DNA of 64,000 nucleotides from Prorocentrum cordatum (GCA_963575745.1 CAUYUJ010003630.1:1-64000), one strand, 5' to 3'; positions 31,768 to 42,686 are shown, counted from the first letter of the stretch. Program-made: numbers and translations. The notes: generated by a model from the sequence alone, not told the origin.

Positions 31768-31935
31768 TTGAATGCCCGGAGCCAGCTGTATGTCACTTTT
31801 TGTTCTTCGTGCTCCCAGAACACCACTCCCGGGCCACATTTTGAATGCCCGGAGCCAACTCTAGGCCTGTTCGTGTTTTTTCGTGTTCCCAGAACACAAT
31901 TCCCGGGCCACTTTCTGAATGTCCGGAGCCAAAAC
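31755..31935. repeat. Three ~70-bp tandem units
   Basis: CCAGAACRCCACTCCCRGGC CACATTTTGAATGCCCGGAG recurs near 31742, 31814 and 31879. The first unit overlaps the end of the 151-bp array and shares its CCAGAACGCCA-TTCCCAGGCCAC part, so one family seems derived from the other. Confidence 0.85.
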
Positions 31936-32273
31936 AGGAGGGCGAGGTCGGGGGCAACGTAGGAAGCGGGGGGAGGGCCCGCGCCAGGGCGGAAAAAAAT
32001 ATACGCAGAAGAGAGACAGCCAGGACGCTTCACCAACCACGAGGACGACGGTGAGGGCTTTTTCCAGATTCGCCCAGAGGATTCTCATGCGGGGTCCTTC
32101 CGTCGGAGTATTTTTTGTTGTTGTTGGTTCTGTAATGAGCCACTTGCAGGCATGCACATGTTCCAATCAGGGCAACTTCTGGGCCCTAAGAGCAGTCGGC
32201 GGGGCTGTGGTGTTGACGTGAGTGTGCCGGAATACTGGAAGAACTGTCGTGCCCGAGCGCATTCTCAGGCTTT

Positions 32274-32295
32274 TCCGTAGCCACTTTGGTTCGAG
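32274..32295 (+). promoter_or_regulatory. Relict dinoflagellate spliced-leader sequence, copy 2
   Basis: Identical to the 22 nt at 18398-18419, with the same three transitions from consensus, and again exactly 73 nt upstream of the start codon. The shared changes show the relict leader was present before the two paralogues separated. Confidence 0.85.
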
Positions 32296-32368
32296 CAGTT
32301 TTCGAGCAAGCGCTGTGTGGCAGTTGATCCGCTCTCGCCTGTTGGCGGTGCCTCGTCCATCGAACGGG

Positions 32369-32659
32369 ATGGCTCGCCTGATTTCCGCGCTGATCGTGGT
32401 CGCGGTCGCGTCGACTCTCACGTCTTCGTTGTGTGGATTTGTGGGCAGTCCCTCCACGACTCTGCGCGGATCCACACGCGAGGTGTCTGTGGGCCAGAAC
32501 TTCTTCGATCCTTCAGGCGGTGCTGGAGGCAAGCTCCCCGCTTACAAGATCAAGGATCCCAAGGACGTCGAGGCGACGAAGAAATCCGAGTCCTTTTGGG
32601 CCCTTGTCAGCGCTGTGCTGCTGGGCCTCCTCGCCTTCAAGGTCGCAGCGCCGCAGTGA
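32369..32659 (+). CDS. Small plastid-targeted single-pass membrane protein, paralogue 2
   Basis: 96 codons, same length as the gene at 18493, with seven amino-acid differences (L5I, A6S, S12A, A30T, A36T, S44N, L76F). Five of the seven lie in the signal or transit peptide. The mature LPAYKIKDPKDVEATKKSES segment and the C-terminal membrane helix are nearly invariant, which suggests both copies are or recently were under protein-level constraint. No introns. The upstream 110 bp, the relict leader and the 3' flank are also conserved. Function not identified, probably a small thylakoid-membrane subunit. Confidence 0.88.
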   Translation: MARLISALIVVAVASTLTSSLCGFVGSPSTTLRGSTREVSVGQNFFDPSGGAGGKLPAYKIKDPKDVEATKKSESFWALVSAVLLGLLAFKVAAPQ

Positions 32660-32859
32660 GAGCGTTCAGCTGCGCCACTTTTCACACTCCATTTTGCATG
32701 TCTCGGATCTTCAAGGCACCGCAGCCAGAGCGGAGTGAATGCTGCATGCCGCGGAATTTCAAGACGTAGAGACCGATGAAGACTCAACGAGGCGAGCGCG
32801 GAAAACTGAGGGCGCAGCCTGCAAATTTGGAGCCCGCCTGGATTGTTGCATTGGCGGCG

Positions 32860-33276
32860 CGCCGAGGGGCATTGGAGAGGGGGCATGCCTTCCCAGGGTG
32901 CCGCCGGGCTTTTCGGAATCCCTCTGGCCTTCTGAGGTGTGGCTCTTGTCAGAGAGGGCCCGGGCCCTGAGCGCTCTGCCGATTGTCGTAGGGCCAACCT
33001 TGAGTCGGGCACGCCACCCTACAGGAGGAAGAGTCAGAAATAGTATAAAGATAGTCTGGGGACGATCTCTTGATGATTTTTGAGGCTTTTGGGGTATTTT
33101 CGATTCTTCGTCCAAGCTCCGCCTGTAGGAGGACATGCCCGACCTAAGGCCAACGCGGAAATTCCGAGGGATTCGCCGGGCAACTTTGAGGGCAACCCTA
33201 GGAACTCAAACGACGTGAATTCTATGCGCTGTAATCTATCGCGAAGGCCTTGCGGCCGGTGCCGCCGACACTGAAG
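32860..33276. other. Flank of paralogue 2, unassigned
   Basis: No gene recognised. It includes a repeated word, TCGTAGGGCCAACCTTGAGT and CTGTAGGAGGACATGCCCGA, in a loosely duplicated ~110-bp block (about 32985-33050 and 33110-33170). Confidence 0.35.
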
Positions 33277-33327
33277 GGGGGGCGACGACGACGACGACGA
33301 CGACGACCACGACCACGACGACGACAC
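33275..33327. repeat. CGA triplet tract
   Basis: (CGA)n/(CGACCA)n, about 45 bp. Confidence 0.9.
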
Positions 33328-33359
33328 TGAGGTGGGTCAGAGTCCTCAGGGATTCTGTT

Positions 33360-33965
33360 GGGGGTCTCTTCGAAGCACTCTCGGAGGGCTTTGGGGGGCA
33401 GTTTTGGGGCCCCCTTGGGAGCATCTTGGAGGCCTCTTAGGAGCCTCTTGGGAGCCTGTTGGGGCTTCCTGGGGGCCTCTTGGGGGCCTCTTGGGGGCCT
33501 CTTGGAGCCTCTTGGGGGCCTCTAGGGGCCTTCTGTGAGCCACTTGGGGCCGAGGGCTCGAAATGTCCGTTTGGTCCCCCTGTCTGGGTACCCTCTTGGA
33601 GCCTTCTTGGGGGCCTCTTGGGCTGTCTCGCAGGCGTCTTGGGCCGTCTTCGGGCTCTCTTTGGCCCGTTTCGGGGCCCTCTGGGAGGGGGCGATCGTTG
33701 GAGCCTCTTGGGCCGTTGTGGAGCGTCGGGAAGTCGAAAAGGCGAGAACCCCAAAATCTTCAATAATTCAGGGAAATCCAAACATTTTGCCTCTTGGGGC
33801 TCTTTGGGGGGTGCTCTTCGAGGTGTCTAGGGGCGTCTTCGAGCCTTTTTGAGCCGTCTGGAGGCCGTAAAGACGTCTTGGATCGATCGTTCAGCGATTC
33901 GGGGTCCTCTTGGACCGTCTTAGGGGGCCTCTTGGGCACTCTTGGCTCGTCTTCGGACTTTTTTG
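33360..33965. repeat. CTTGGGGGCCTC repeats, copy 2
   Basis: Same family as 17078-17640. In both places it ends with a GGAAGYSGAAAAGGCGAGAA block and an AAATC(C/G)A..AATTTTGCCTCTTG-like phrase (17402-17480 and 33727-33800), so the two arrays are homologous, not merely similar in composition. Confidence 0.85.
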
Positions 33966-34009
33966 GGCTCCGCCCTCTAACAGGGGGGGTGGCATTCTGA
34001 CCCGGGAAA

Positions 34010-34290
34010 GCTAGGTTATGACAGCTATGTTGTGCAAGCTATGCGGTGTGAGCTGTGCGGTGCAAGCTATGTGTTGTAAGCTATGTGGTGCAAGCTGTGT
34101 AGTGTAAGCTATGTGGTGTGCGCCATCCGCTGCAAACTATGCGGTTCAATCCATGTGGCGAGGAGGAGCGAGGAGGAGGAGGAGGAGGAGGAGGAGGAGG
34201 AGGAGGAGGAGGAAGAGGAGGAGGAGGTGTAAGCTGTGCAGTGTCAGCCGTGTGGTGTGAGCTATGCTGTGTGAGCTATGCGGTGTGAGC
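34010..34290. repeat. 15-bp repeats of the GCAAGCTATGTGGTG type
   Basis: A dozen or more 15-bp units (GTGTGAGCTATGCGG, GTGCAAGCTATGTGT and similar), split by a (GGA)n run at 34160-34227. Confidence 0.85.
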
Positions 34291-34389
34291 TATGCGGCGC
34301 CCACGAGGCGCCCGCGAGCGGGCACGGGCGCGAACGTGGCGAGGCCTCTGGAGAGCATGGCGTCCACGAGACGTCTGCGAGCGGGCACG

Positions 34390-34845
34390 GGCGCGAGGAT
34401 GGTGTCGGTGGGTGGTGGTGGTTGTGGGTGCGTTGAGGGTGAGCGTGGCTGGTGGTGAGGTGGCGGTGAGGTGGCGGTGGGTGCGTTGAGGGTGAGCGTG
34501 GCTGGTGGTGAGGTGGCGGTGGTGGCTGTTGGTGGTGGTGGTAGTTCGTGGTGGGTGGTGGGGGTACTGGGTGGTATCGGGCGGCGATGGGAGGTGAGGT
34601 TCGTGGTGGTGGTTGTGGTGCTGGTGTTGGTGGTGGGAGGCGGAGGTGGTGGTGGGGATCATGGTGGGTGGTTGGCGATGGTGGTAGGAGGAGGTGGTGG
34701 CGATGGTGGGCGGTGGTGGTGGGTGGTGGGTGGTGGTGGCGGTGGTGGGTGGGGTACGGCCAGGTGTGGTGGTGCTGGGGGTGGTGGCGGTTGGTGGTGG
34801 TGGTTGGCTGTGGTGGTTGGTGGAGGTGGTTGTGGTGCATGGTCC
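34390..34845. repeat. GGT/GTG triplet-rich tract, copy 2
   Basis: Counterpart of 19070-19925. It ends with GTGCATGGTCCCACGGCTGG. A 46-bp piece containing TGCGTTGAGGGTGAGCGTGG is repeated in tandem near 34427 and 34478. Confidence 0.9.
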
Positions 34846-34859
34846 CACGGCTGGGCCGG

Positions 34860-35445
34860 GATTGGTGCAGGGATGCGCACGTATCTCGCTTGTCCATTCC
34901 GTACGGTTCCTCTCGATAGATTCAAGAGCGACGGGCGGCATTTGGGATTTGCCCTCGATGATGGAGAAGGGTCGGTCGGTAACACTGGGCGCCCTCGGTC
35001 CTTTGCGCTGCCCTGGCCGCATTGTGTGCCTGCTTGCGTGACGAGGCGGGGCAAGGATGTGCTTCGAGGGTAGCCCGATCCGCCCATAGTGGCGCTCGTG
35101 TCCCAAGAGTGTTGCCGTATGTAACGCGACGCGGCGTGCGTTGACATGCGTGTCGTTGGGATGTCGCGTGTGCTGTGGTTGTGCTTGTTGTTTGCAGCGC
35201 ATGCGTGACATGGCTAGCTGTCCTTGCAGAGGGCTGGTCTTGCCTACCCTGCTGTGAGAGCCTGCTTGTGCTGCAGAATGGTCTCGCACATTATGCGGCT
35301 ATGTTTGCAGCCCATGTGTCGCTTGGCCAGTGGTTCTTCCGCTTTGCACTCCCCCCTGCTGCCGCAGCACAGAAACCTCCCCCCCCCATCCAGGGGGGTG
35401 GTCCAGTTCCACCCCCCCCCTGAACGACCACAAAACGGTCGCTTT
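34860..35445. other. Unassigned stretch
   Basis: No gene recognised. Ordinary composition with GCATGCGTGACATGGCTAGC at about 35200. C-runs at 35371-35421. Confidence 0.35.
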
Positions 35446-35449
35446 CTGA

Positions 35450-35612
35450 CATTGTGGTCGTCCGTGTCGTGCCTCATACAGCAGCACCACCTGCAGTGCC
35501 GGTCTGGGCACGCGAGGGAAAGCCGATGTGGAGCCGTCCAGGCGAGGCCAAAGGCAGGCTGGGCTGGGGCTGGCCTGCGGCCACGGGGCCCTCCTCGCGC
35601 CCCGGCGCGCAG
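35450..35612. repeat. Dispersed duplicate, copy A
   Basis: Aligns with 38125-38285 in the same orientation: GTGTCGTGCC, CAGYAGCACCACCTGCAGTG, GGCTGGGCTGGGGC and GGCCTGCGGCCA are shared. Confidence 0.8.
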
Positions 35613-35924
35613 GCGGCTGCCACAGGGCAAGGAGGGGAGCTGGGGGAACAAACGACACATACAAGAACATAACTGCTCTGCGGCCAGGTGCCTGCAATAC
35701 CGTAGCACCACCCAGAGTGCAGCGGGTTGAGTCCTATCTGCGCTGCTCGCCTTTTTTTTGGGGGGGGGGGCACCCGCCAAAACTCTGGCGCTGCACAAGG
35801 TGGGGGGGTGGCTGGCCGTCGCGCTCCGCGGCAGGTCGCCGTGGCCCAGCGCCCTCCGCTGCCGCGTTGCTCCTCCCGGGTCCCCTTTGGCTCCTCCACC
35901 CCCCCATGTTCGGCGGCGAGCCCG

Positions 35925-36035
35925 AGGGGGAGGGATGGGAGGGAGGGACGGAGGGAGGGAGGGAGGGAGGAGAGAGGGAGGGAGGGAGGGGGGGAGGAGG
36001 GGGGGAGGAAGGGGGGGGAGGGAGGGAGGGAGGGA
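35925..36035. repeat. GGGA tetranucleotide tract
   Basis: (GGGA)n with G-run interruptions. Confidence 0.9.
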
Positions 36036-36039
36036 AGTG

Positions 36040-36670
36040 AGACATTGCCCTTCCAAGAGACAGGCACACTTTTGAGCTCATGGTTTCCCGGCCCCGCCAG
36101 GCCACGGGCTCTCGGGACGCAGAGGCGCCCGCGGCGCGTGTTCTGTGGGAACCAAGCCGGGCAAGCCATCGGGCAATGGATTGCTGGAAACGAATCGGCG
36201 AGGAGCCTGGGGGGTAAGTCAGAAGGGGCGGGACTTTTCAGAAGGCCCGTAAGTCCCCGGGCTTCTGGGATTTTTTCTAAGCCGTCCCAAGAGAAAGAAA
36301 CAACCCGATCAGCAGGCGCCGGGGCTTCTGAGAAGTTCCGCGGCTTCTCCTTCTGACTTTCCCCCTCTGGTCGCCGCCGACGTGTGCTCTCGCAGCGCAG
36401 CTTTTCGGGCTCGTCGACGGCGCCCAGCGCCTTCCATTCGCACCCCCGTGCGCGGTTGCACCATTGTACAGTGTGTGCGTCGTCCCTCACCAAAAATCAG
36501 CGGGCGTCCTGGGGTCTCAGGGTTGGGTTTCTTGTGGGATGTTTCTTGTGGACGGGCCTCCACTGTACCCTACCTCCCCCGCGATCTCGAAGGGGGAAGG
36601 CGGGGTTCGCTTCCCCTGGGAGGCCCCGAACGAAGCGCGCCGGCGTCATCCCAACAGCCTAATACAATGT
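36040..36670. other. Unassigned stretch
   Basis: No gene recognised. It contains TGTGTGCGTCG at about 36473, a motif repeated at 36668 in the stem-loop cluster that follows. Confidence 0.35.
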
Positions 36671-36672
36671 GT

Positions 36673-36778
36673 GCGTCGCCCCTCCAGGGGCGACGCGCGC
36701 ATCGAGAAATCTTGTAGTATGTCCGTCGTGGCGGGCGCTTTCTGGCCACACCGCTCGGGAAACGACATACTACAAGAT
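36673..36778. repeat. Two adjacent perfect stem-loops
   Basis: The first has 11-bp arms GCGTCGCCCCT and AGGGGCGACGC (36673-36683, 36686-36696) with a 2-nt loop. The second has 15-bp arms ATCTTGTAGTATGTC and GACATACTACAAGAT (36709-36723, 36764-36778) around 40 nt that hold an inner GTGGC/GCCAC stem. The flanking words TACAGTGTGTGCG, ACAATGTGTGCG and TACAGTGTTAGTATGTCG show the module is repeated. Confidence 0.85.
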
Positions 36779-36779
36779 G

Positions 36780-37640
36780 GGTGTACCATGTGTTCGGGTC
36801 GCACGCGCGCCTCCAAGGAGGACGTACAGTGTTAGTATGTCGCTGTTCGTCCCAGCCAGTGGCGCGGTCTGGGGCGGGGGGGGGTGCTCGGCGAGCTCCT
36901 GGGTGCGTCGTCTTCCAGCCCGCGCGGGGGCGCGGGGCTGTGCGGTTTGGGGCCCGCGCCCTGGGGCTCTGGCGCCGGCCGCCCGGGGCACCTGCCAGCG
37001 CCGCCGGGGGCTCTCTGCGCCAGAGGCGGCCTGGCGAGAGCGTTTCTGTGCCCGAGGGCGGGGCTGCTCGTCGCCTGCTTGCCGTGCTTGCTTTTGCCTG
37101 CGCCCCCCCCCGCCGCGCCTCGAGCGCCTCTTGCTGCTTTTGCTTTTCCTGCTGCTCCCTCCTGGGGTGACCTGCCCACTCGCTGTTCGTCGTCCGCTGT
37201 CCGACCCGCCCGCTCGTTCTCACGTTTGGCAGCCCGCGCGCCTCTGGAGGCAACTGTGCTGCTGCGCAGGCGTGGGGCAGTGTGTTCTGCGACGGCCCCG
37301 TGCCCACGTACCTTGATATCTCATCGCTTGTCACGGCCACGGGGCAAAGCTCGTGCAACTTTTGGTCTTGGATGGCGGCGTCTTGGGCCGCGCGTGTTTT
37401 CGTAGGCAGTCGTGCGCCACGGTCGTGACGCGGTCGCGCCTGTGCTGTGGCGGCTGGGGCTCTTCGCGGGGCGGTGGGGATTTTGTGCTCCGCTGACGTG
37501 CGTCAGAGTTGGACAGCGGAGTTTTGTTTTTGTTTTTGTTATCTGTTTTGTTTTTGTGGTGGGGGGGGCCGCAGTGCGGTAGTTGTTTTTCGTCGTCGTG
37601 CCCCCGCTTCTTGACGTCCAGTTGCTGCGCGATGCTCGGT
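36780..37640. other. Unassigned GC-rich stretch
   Basis: No gene recognised. C/G-rich frames on both strands, Arg/Pro/Ala-rich. TTTTTG repeats at 37525-37557. Confidence 0.35.
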
Positions 37641-37648
37641 GTCCGCCT

Positions 37649-37713
37649 TCTGGTGGTGCAGCATGGCGCGCGGGAAGGCGGCGCTGATAATGACAGCGCC
37701 GTGCTGCACCAGA
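37649..37713. repeat. Stem-loop with ~18-bp arms
   Basis: TCTGGTGGTGCAGCATGGCG (37649 on) pairs with GCGCCGTGCTGCACCAGA (37696-37713) with a 3-nt bulge and one mismatch. The loop is about 26 nt. Confidence 0.75.
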
Positions 37714-38124
37714 TGTGCTTGCTCAGTTGTGTTTGCCAGCGCGGGAGACTTCGGCGGGCCGTCTTCCTGACGGTACAGCTAACCCGCAGGGTAAGGATGA
37801 ACACCTTTCCCTGGTCACTCCTGCCTCGTCCCCCTTTCGGTTCATCCTTGGCCGCTTTCGCTAGCTGCGCCCCGCCCGCAAAGCAGTTCTACCGCCACAA
37901 CAGGACCACAACCACGACCGCGACCAGCTTTCCGGAACCCTTGCCTCCTCTTCGCGCGCCCCGCGTAGTACACGGGTTGACTGTAACTGCCGAGTTCTTG
38001 CCCGACGTGTCGCGGCCTGCGCGGGCACCCCGGCACACCCATCCCCAATCCGGAGTGGGAGAGCCGAGGGCCCTGGTGCGCTTGGCGCGCGGCGGGCCCG
38101 ACGCTCTTGCGGCGTAGATGGTGA

Positions 38125-38287
38125 CTTCGTGGTCGTTTGTGTCGTGCCCCCTACAGTAGCACCACCTGCAGTGCGGGTTCCTGGGGGCACGGGCGAGGGA
38201 GCAGGATTGTCCCGCGCGGCGCCCAGGGCGGCCTGGGCTGGGGCGGGCCTGCGGCCAGGGACTATTCGCGACCCCGCGCGCGGTCCG
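38125..38287. repeat. Dispersed duplicate, copy B
   Basis: Counterpart of 35450-35612 with several small indels. Confidence 0.8.
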
Positions 38288-38654
38288 CCATTTCCTTTGG
38301 TCTCTTCGAGGTTGCGCTGTTCAGGGGCTGGACCAGGCGCGAAGCGTCCAACAGCTGGACAGAAACCCCAAAAAAAAAGCATAAACAACTGGCGCTCTGC
38401 AGTTCCATTGCTTGCCCGACGTCGCAAGCAGAAGGCTGCTGTTGCTGCTGCTTGTGCTGCTGCTTCCGCGGGGGTTTGCTGGTCCGCGCCGTCGCCATCC
38501 GTGTCTCCCCTCCCTGTCCAGCCAAGTCTGTCAGGTTGGCTGTGTCCTGTGGCGCGCCCAGGCGCCAAGCGCAGATCCGATGTTTTTGCGCAAGCAGCGC
38601 AGAGGGCGTAGTCGTTACGACCAGTGGGGGCCAGGGCAGGACCCGACAAGGGTG

Positions 38655-38768
38655 GCGGTTTTTGTTTTTGTTGTTGTTTTTGTTTTTGTTTTTGTTGTTC
38701 TTTGCTTGCTTGCTTGCTTGCTTGCCTTTTTTTTTGTTTTGTTTTTGTTTTTGTTTTTTGTTGTTGTG

Positions 38769-38824
<56 letters not shown>

Positions 38825-38994
38825 TGTTTGTGTTTGTGTTTGTGTTTGTGTTCGTGTTTGTGTTTGTGTTTGTGTTTGTGTTTGTGTTTGTGTTTGTGTT
38901 TGTGTTTGTGTTTGTGTTTGTGTTTGTGTCTGTGTTTGTGTTTTTGTTTGGTTTGTGTTTGTTTGTTTGTTTGTTTGTTTGTTTGTTTGTTTGT

Positions 38995-39034
<40 letters not shown>

Positions 39035-39120
39035 TTGTTTGTTTGTTTGTTTGGTTGTGTGTTTGTTTGTTTGTTTGTTTGGTTGTGTGTTTGTTTGTTT
39101 GTTTTTGTTTTTGTTTTTGC
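38655..39120. repeat. Compound microsatellite
   Basis: Ordered blocks: (GTTTTT)n with GTTGTT, (GCTT)n at 38703-38726, (GTTTTT)n, (GT)n at 38767-38820, (GTGTTT)n at 38821-38945, (GTTT)n, (GCTT)n at 38997-39032, then (GTTT)n and GTTTTT. Each block is a small change of its neighbour, suggesting stepwise slippage. Cys/Val/Phe- or Lys/Gln/Thr-rich ORFs on both strands are shadows. Confidence 0.95.
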
Positions 39121-39179
39121 CCTCCCCCTCCCCCCACTCTTCTCCCACAACAAACCCGGCGACAGCCTATGCATAGCCT

Positions 39180-41250
39180 ATGATAGGTCACCTGTGGGTC
39201 TGTGTACACCTGGCGCAGACGCCTGTCAGAGGCCTCTGCGCAGCCTGTGCGCGGGCTTGTCATAGGCCTAGGCATAGGCTGTGCACAGGCCTGTGACAGG
39301 CCTATGCGGTAGGGCAGTGCACAGCCAGTCGTTAGGCCTTGGACAGTTCTATACACAGGCTATCGACAGGCCTGTGATAGGCTTGTGCACAGCCCATCGA
39401 CGGGTCAGTCGACAGGTCTGTGACAGGTCTATGCACAGCCTGTGCACACACCTGTAGATAGGCCTGTGCACGGCCTGTGCACAGGCCTGGCACAGGCCTG
39501 TCGAGAGGCCTGTGGATAGGCCGTCTCGGGGCCTGTGCGCTCCAGGCCCGAGGGCTGTGTACAGCCTGTGTATAGGCCTACATAGGCTGCGCACAGGCCT
39601 GTTGCGGGCCTTCCTGGGGTGCCCAGCGCACCGCGACAGGCCTGTGCAGAGGGCGTGCGCAGGCCTACCACATGCCTACCGACAGGCTGTGCGCAGGCCT
39701 GTGGCGGGCATCGGGGGTGCCCAGTGCCCCGCGACAGGCCCAAGCAGAGGGTGTGCGCAGGCCTACCACAGGCCCATCGACAGGCTGTGCACAGCCCTGC
39801 GGCGAGCCGCTGGGGGGTCCGGCGCCTCGCGACAGGTCTGTGCACAGCCTGTCACAGGCCTGTCAACAGGCTCTGCCTAGGCTTGTCGCGGGCCTCTGGC
39901 GAACCTGGCGCCCCGCGACAGGCCTAGGCATAGCCTGTGCACAGGCCCACCACAAGCTTATCGACAGGCTGCGCACAGGCTTATCGCGGGCCTCTCAGAG
40001 GCCCGGCGCCTCGCGACACGTCTAGGCAGAGTTTATGCACAGGCCGACCACAGGCCTGTCGACAGGCTGCGCAGGCCTGTGGCGGGCCTCTGAGGGTGCC
40101 CGGCGCCCCGCGACAGGTCTTGTACATAGCCTGTGCAAAGGCCTGCGCTAGGCCTGTGCGCCGGCTATGCACAGGCCTGTGGCGGGCCTTTGAGGGGGCT
40201 TGGGCGCCACGATAGGTTTGTGCACAGCCTGTCGATAGGCCTGTGGTAGGCTTGCCGACAGGCTGTACAGGCCTGTGGCGGGACAGGCCTTTGCACGCTC
40301 TAGGCACAGGTCTACCACAGGCCTATGGACAGGCTGTGCACAGGCCTGTGGCGGGCTTCTGAGGGGGCTCGTGCCCCGCGACAGGCTTGTGCATAGCCTT
40401 TGCGCAGGCCTGCCGCAGGCCTGTGCGCAGGCTGTGCACAGGCTTGTGGCGGCCCTCTGGGAGAGAGCCCGGCGCACAGCGACAGGCCTGTGCAGAGCCT
40501 GCGCGCAGGCCTACCAAATGCCTAGCAACAGGCTGTGCACAGGCCTGTGGCGGGCCTTCGAAAGAGCAGGGCCCTCTCGAAAGGTCTGTGCATAGCCTGT
40601 CGACAGGCTTGTGCTAGGCCTGTCGACAGGGTGTGCGCAGGCCTGCGGCGTCCTCTGAGGGGGTCCGCGCACCGCGATCGGCCTAGGCATAGCTTGTACA
40701 CAGGCCTACCACAGGCTCGTCCACAGGCTGTGCACAGGCCTGTACACAGCCTCTCGACACGCTGTGCGCAGGCCTGTCGCGGGCCTCTGAGGGGGCCGGG
40801 CCGTGCGACAGGTGTGTGCGCAGGCTGTGCACAGGCCTGCCGCATGCCTGTCGACAGGCTGTGCACAAGCCTGTGGCGGGCTTCTTGAGAGGGCTCGGCG
40901 CACCCCGACAGGCCTGTGCATAGCATGTGTACAGGCCCACCACAGGCTTATCGACAGGCTGTGCACAGGCTTGTGGCGGGCCTCCGAGAGAGCAAGGGCT
41001 CCGCGACAGGCGTGTGTTTAGCTTGTCGAGATGCCTGTGCGAGGCCTGTCGATAGGCTGTGCACACGCGACAGGCCTGTGCATAGACTGTGCACAGGTCT
41101 ACCTCTCGACAGGCTGTGCAAAGGCCTGCCGCAGGCCTGTCGACAGGCTGTGCACAGGCCTGTGGTGGGCCTCTGAGGGGGCCCGCGCACCGAGACAGGC
41201 CTGTGCACAGCCTGTGCGCAGGCCTACCACAGGCGTGTCGACAGCATGTG
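39180..41250. repeat. ~98-bp palindrome-rich satellite, about 18-20 units
   Basis: The landmark CGCGACAGGCC and variants recur about every 96-101 bp (for example 39914, 40010, 40108; 40376, 40475, 40572, 40672; 40803, 40904, 41002). Each unit is built from dyad words: AGGCCTGTGCACAGGCC, CTGTCGACAGGCTGTGCACA, GGCCTGTGGCGGGCC. Units differ at many positions. Because 98 is not a multiple of three and the words are palindromic, all six frames carry long open stretches with the same peptides. I do not read these as genes. Related blocks lie at 41930-42050 and 45800-46325. Confidence 0.93.
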
Positions 41251-41295
41251 GCTCCGTGGGCGCTCTTGGAACGGTTCTGGGGCTTTTGGCGCCAG

Positions 41296-41910
41296 GGGGC
41301 TTGCGCTGTCAAAAAGTATGTTTTGACAGTGCGTGCCTCTGTCTGGTCCGGGCTCTCTTGGAGCTTTCTCGGGACGACCGGAAGGCTCCCTATGCGCACT
41401 CTTGGGACCCTCTTGGGCTCGAGGGGTCTTCTAAAAACTCTCCTGAGGCTATCTCCTGGGCTCCTGCGCGCACTGAGAGCGTTCCTGGAGCTCCTGGCAC
41501 CAAGTGCTTGGGCTTTCAGAACGTTTGTTTTGACATCGCGAGCCTCCGCCTTCGCTGGGCGTTTTGGAGCCCTCTCGGGGAGCCCTTAAAACTCTCCTAT
41601 CCACTCTTTTCGAGCCCTCTTGGGCCTGAGCGAGGGGCCCTTTCGGGACGCTCTTGAAGCTCCTGGCGCCAGGGGGCTCGCGCTGTCAAAACGTCGGTTT
41701 TGACAGCGCGAGCCTCTGCTCTTTCGGAGCGCTCTCGGAGCCCTCTCGGGACGACCTGGTGCCTCCCTTGGCGCCCTCTTGGACTCTCCGGGAGCGCTCT
41801 CGGATCGCTCCTGGCTCCTGGCGCTAGGAGCTCGCTCTGTGAAAACGTTTGCTTTGACAGAACGAGTCTCTGTCTTCTCGAGCACTCCTGGAGCCCTCTG
41901 GGGTGTATTT
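41296..41910. repeat. Dispersed repeat with a TTTTGACAGCGCGAGCCTCTG hairpin, four units
   Basis: Units near 41300, 41505, 41675 and 41835 carry an inverted repeat followed by GCCTCTGYYCTCTCGGAGC. The best is at 41675-41714: 18-bp perfect arms GGCTCGCGCTGTCAAAAC and complement around GTCG. At 41309-41332 the arms are CTGTCAAAA/TTTTGACAG. The rest of each unit is CCCTCTCGGGACGAC-type repeat. Two more units are at 45450 and 45640. Confidence 0.88.
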
Positions 41911-42686
41911 GCAGCTCTCCTATGTGTGGCAGGCTTGTCGACAGGCCGTGCTGGGCTCCTTAGAGGCCCTGCGCGCCGCGACTGGTCCTCGCGTAGCCTG
42001 TGCTCCAGCCCACAGGCCTGTCGCCAGGCCGCGCAGAGGTCGGTGGCAGGCCTCTGAGAGTCTCCTGTGGCGTTTTTATCCCGGGACCTTCTCGGGGATA
42101 TTTTGGATGTTGCTGGACCCTTTTGGGATTTCCCGTGGTGCCTCTCAGGGCTCCCTGGGCCTCCTTTGGACCTCTCTTGGTGCGCTGTTGGTGCCCTCGT
42201 GGGGCTCTTTGTGGGAGTCTGGGAGACCTCTTGGGGCCATCTTGGCGACGATCGATCAAAACAGAGACGAGTACTTTCTCCGTATCCTTGTCAGGGCTCG
42301 CAAAGTTGCCTCTTGAGGCCATCTTGGGCCGCTCTTGGGTGCTTTTGGGCTCCTCCTGGGCCTCTCCTGGGCTCGTCTTGGGACTCTCTTGGGCCATTTT
42401 GGGCCCATTTGGAGGCCTCAAGAGCACACCCGAAGCGGAAAGGCCAGAAGGCAAAAAACATTGATTTCCTTCAGTTTTGGAAGGGTTTTGGCTTCTCGGG
42501 GGCGTCCTTGGGACCCCGCGGCTACGTGGAGCTGTCTGGGGGCGGTCTTAGAGCGTCTTGTACGCATGTTGGGTGCCATCTCGAGTCATTGAGTCATCCA
42601 GGTGCTCCTGGGCTTCCCAGGCAAGCTCCGCAACGGCCCGAGAGGGCCCAGGAATGCTCCAAGAGAGCGTCAAAAAGGAGCCAAGG
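41911..42686. repeat. Mixed satellite remnants
   Basis: A block of the 98-bp family (41930-42050), then CTCTTGGGGC-type repeats (42130-42440). GTCAGGGCTCGCAAAGTTGCC near 42290 resembles the GAAAAGGCGAG-TTTTGCCTC phrase of the other CTTGGGG arrays. Confidence 0.6.

Noticed and set aside
38137-39183. Cys/Val/Phe-rich and Lys/Gln/Thr-rich ORFs
   Set aside because: Direct translation of (GT)n, (GTTT)n and (GCTT)n blocks.
39349-41399. Overlapping ORFs with Cys-Ala-Gln-Ala/His-Arg-Pro-Val repeats on both strands
   Set aside because: A palindromic 98-bp satellite gives the same peptides in all frames. No start, domain or frame preference.
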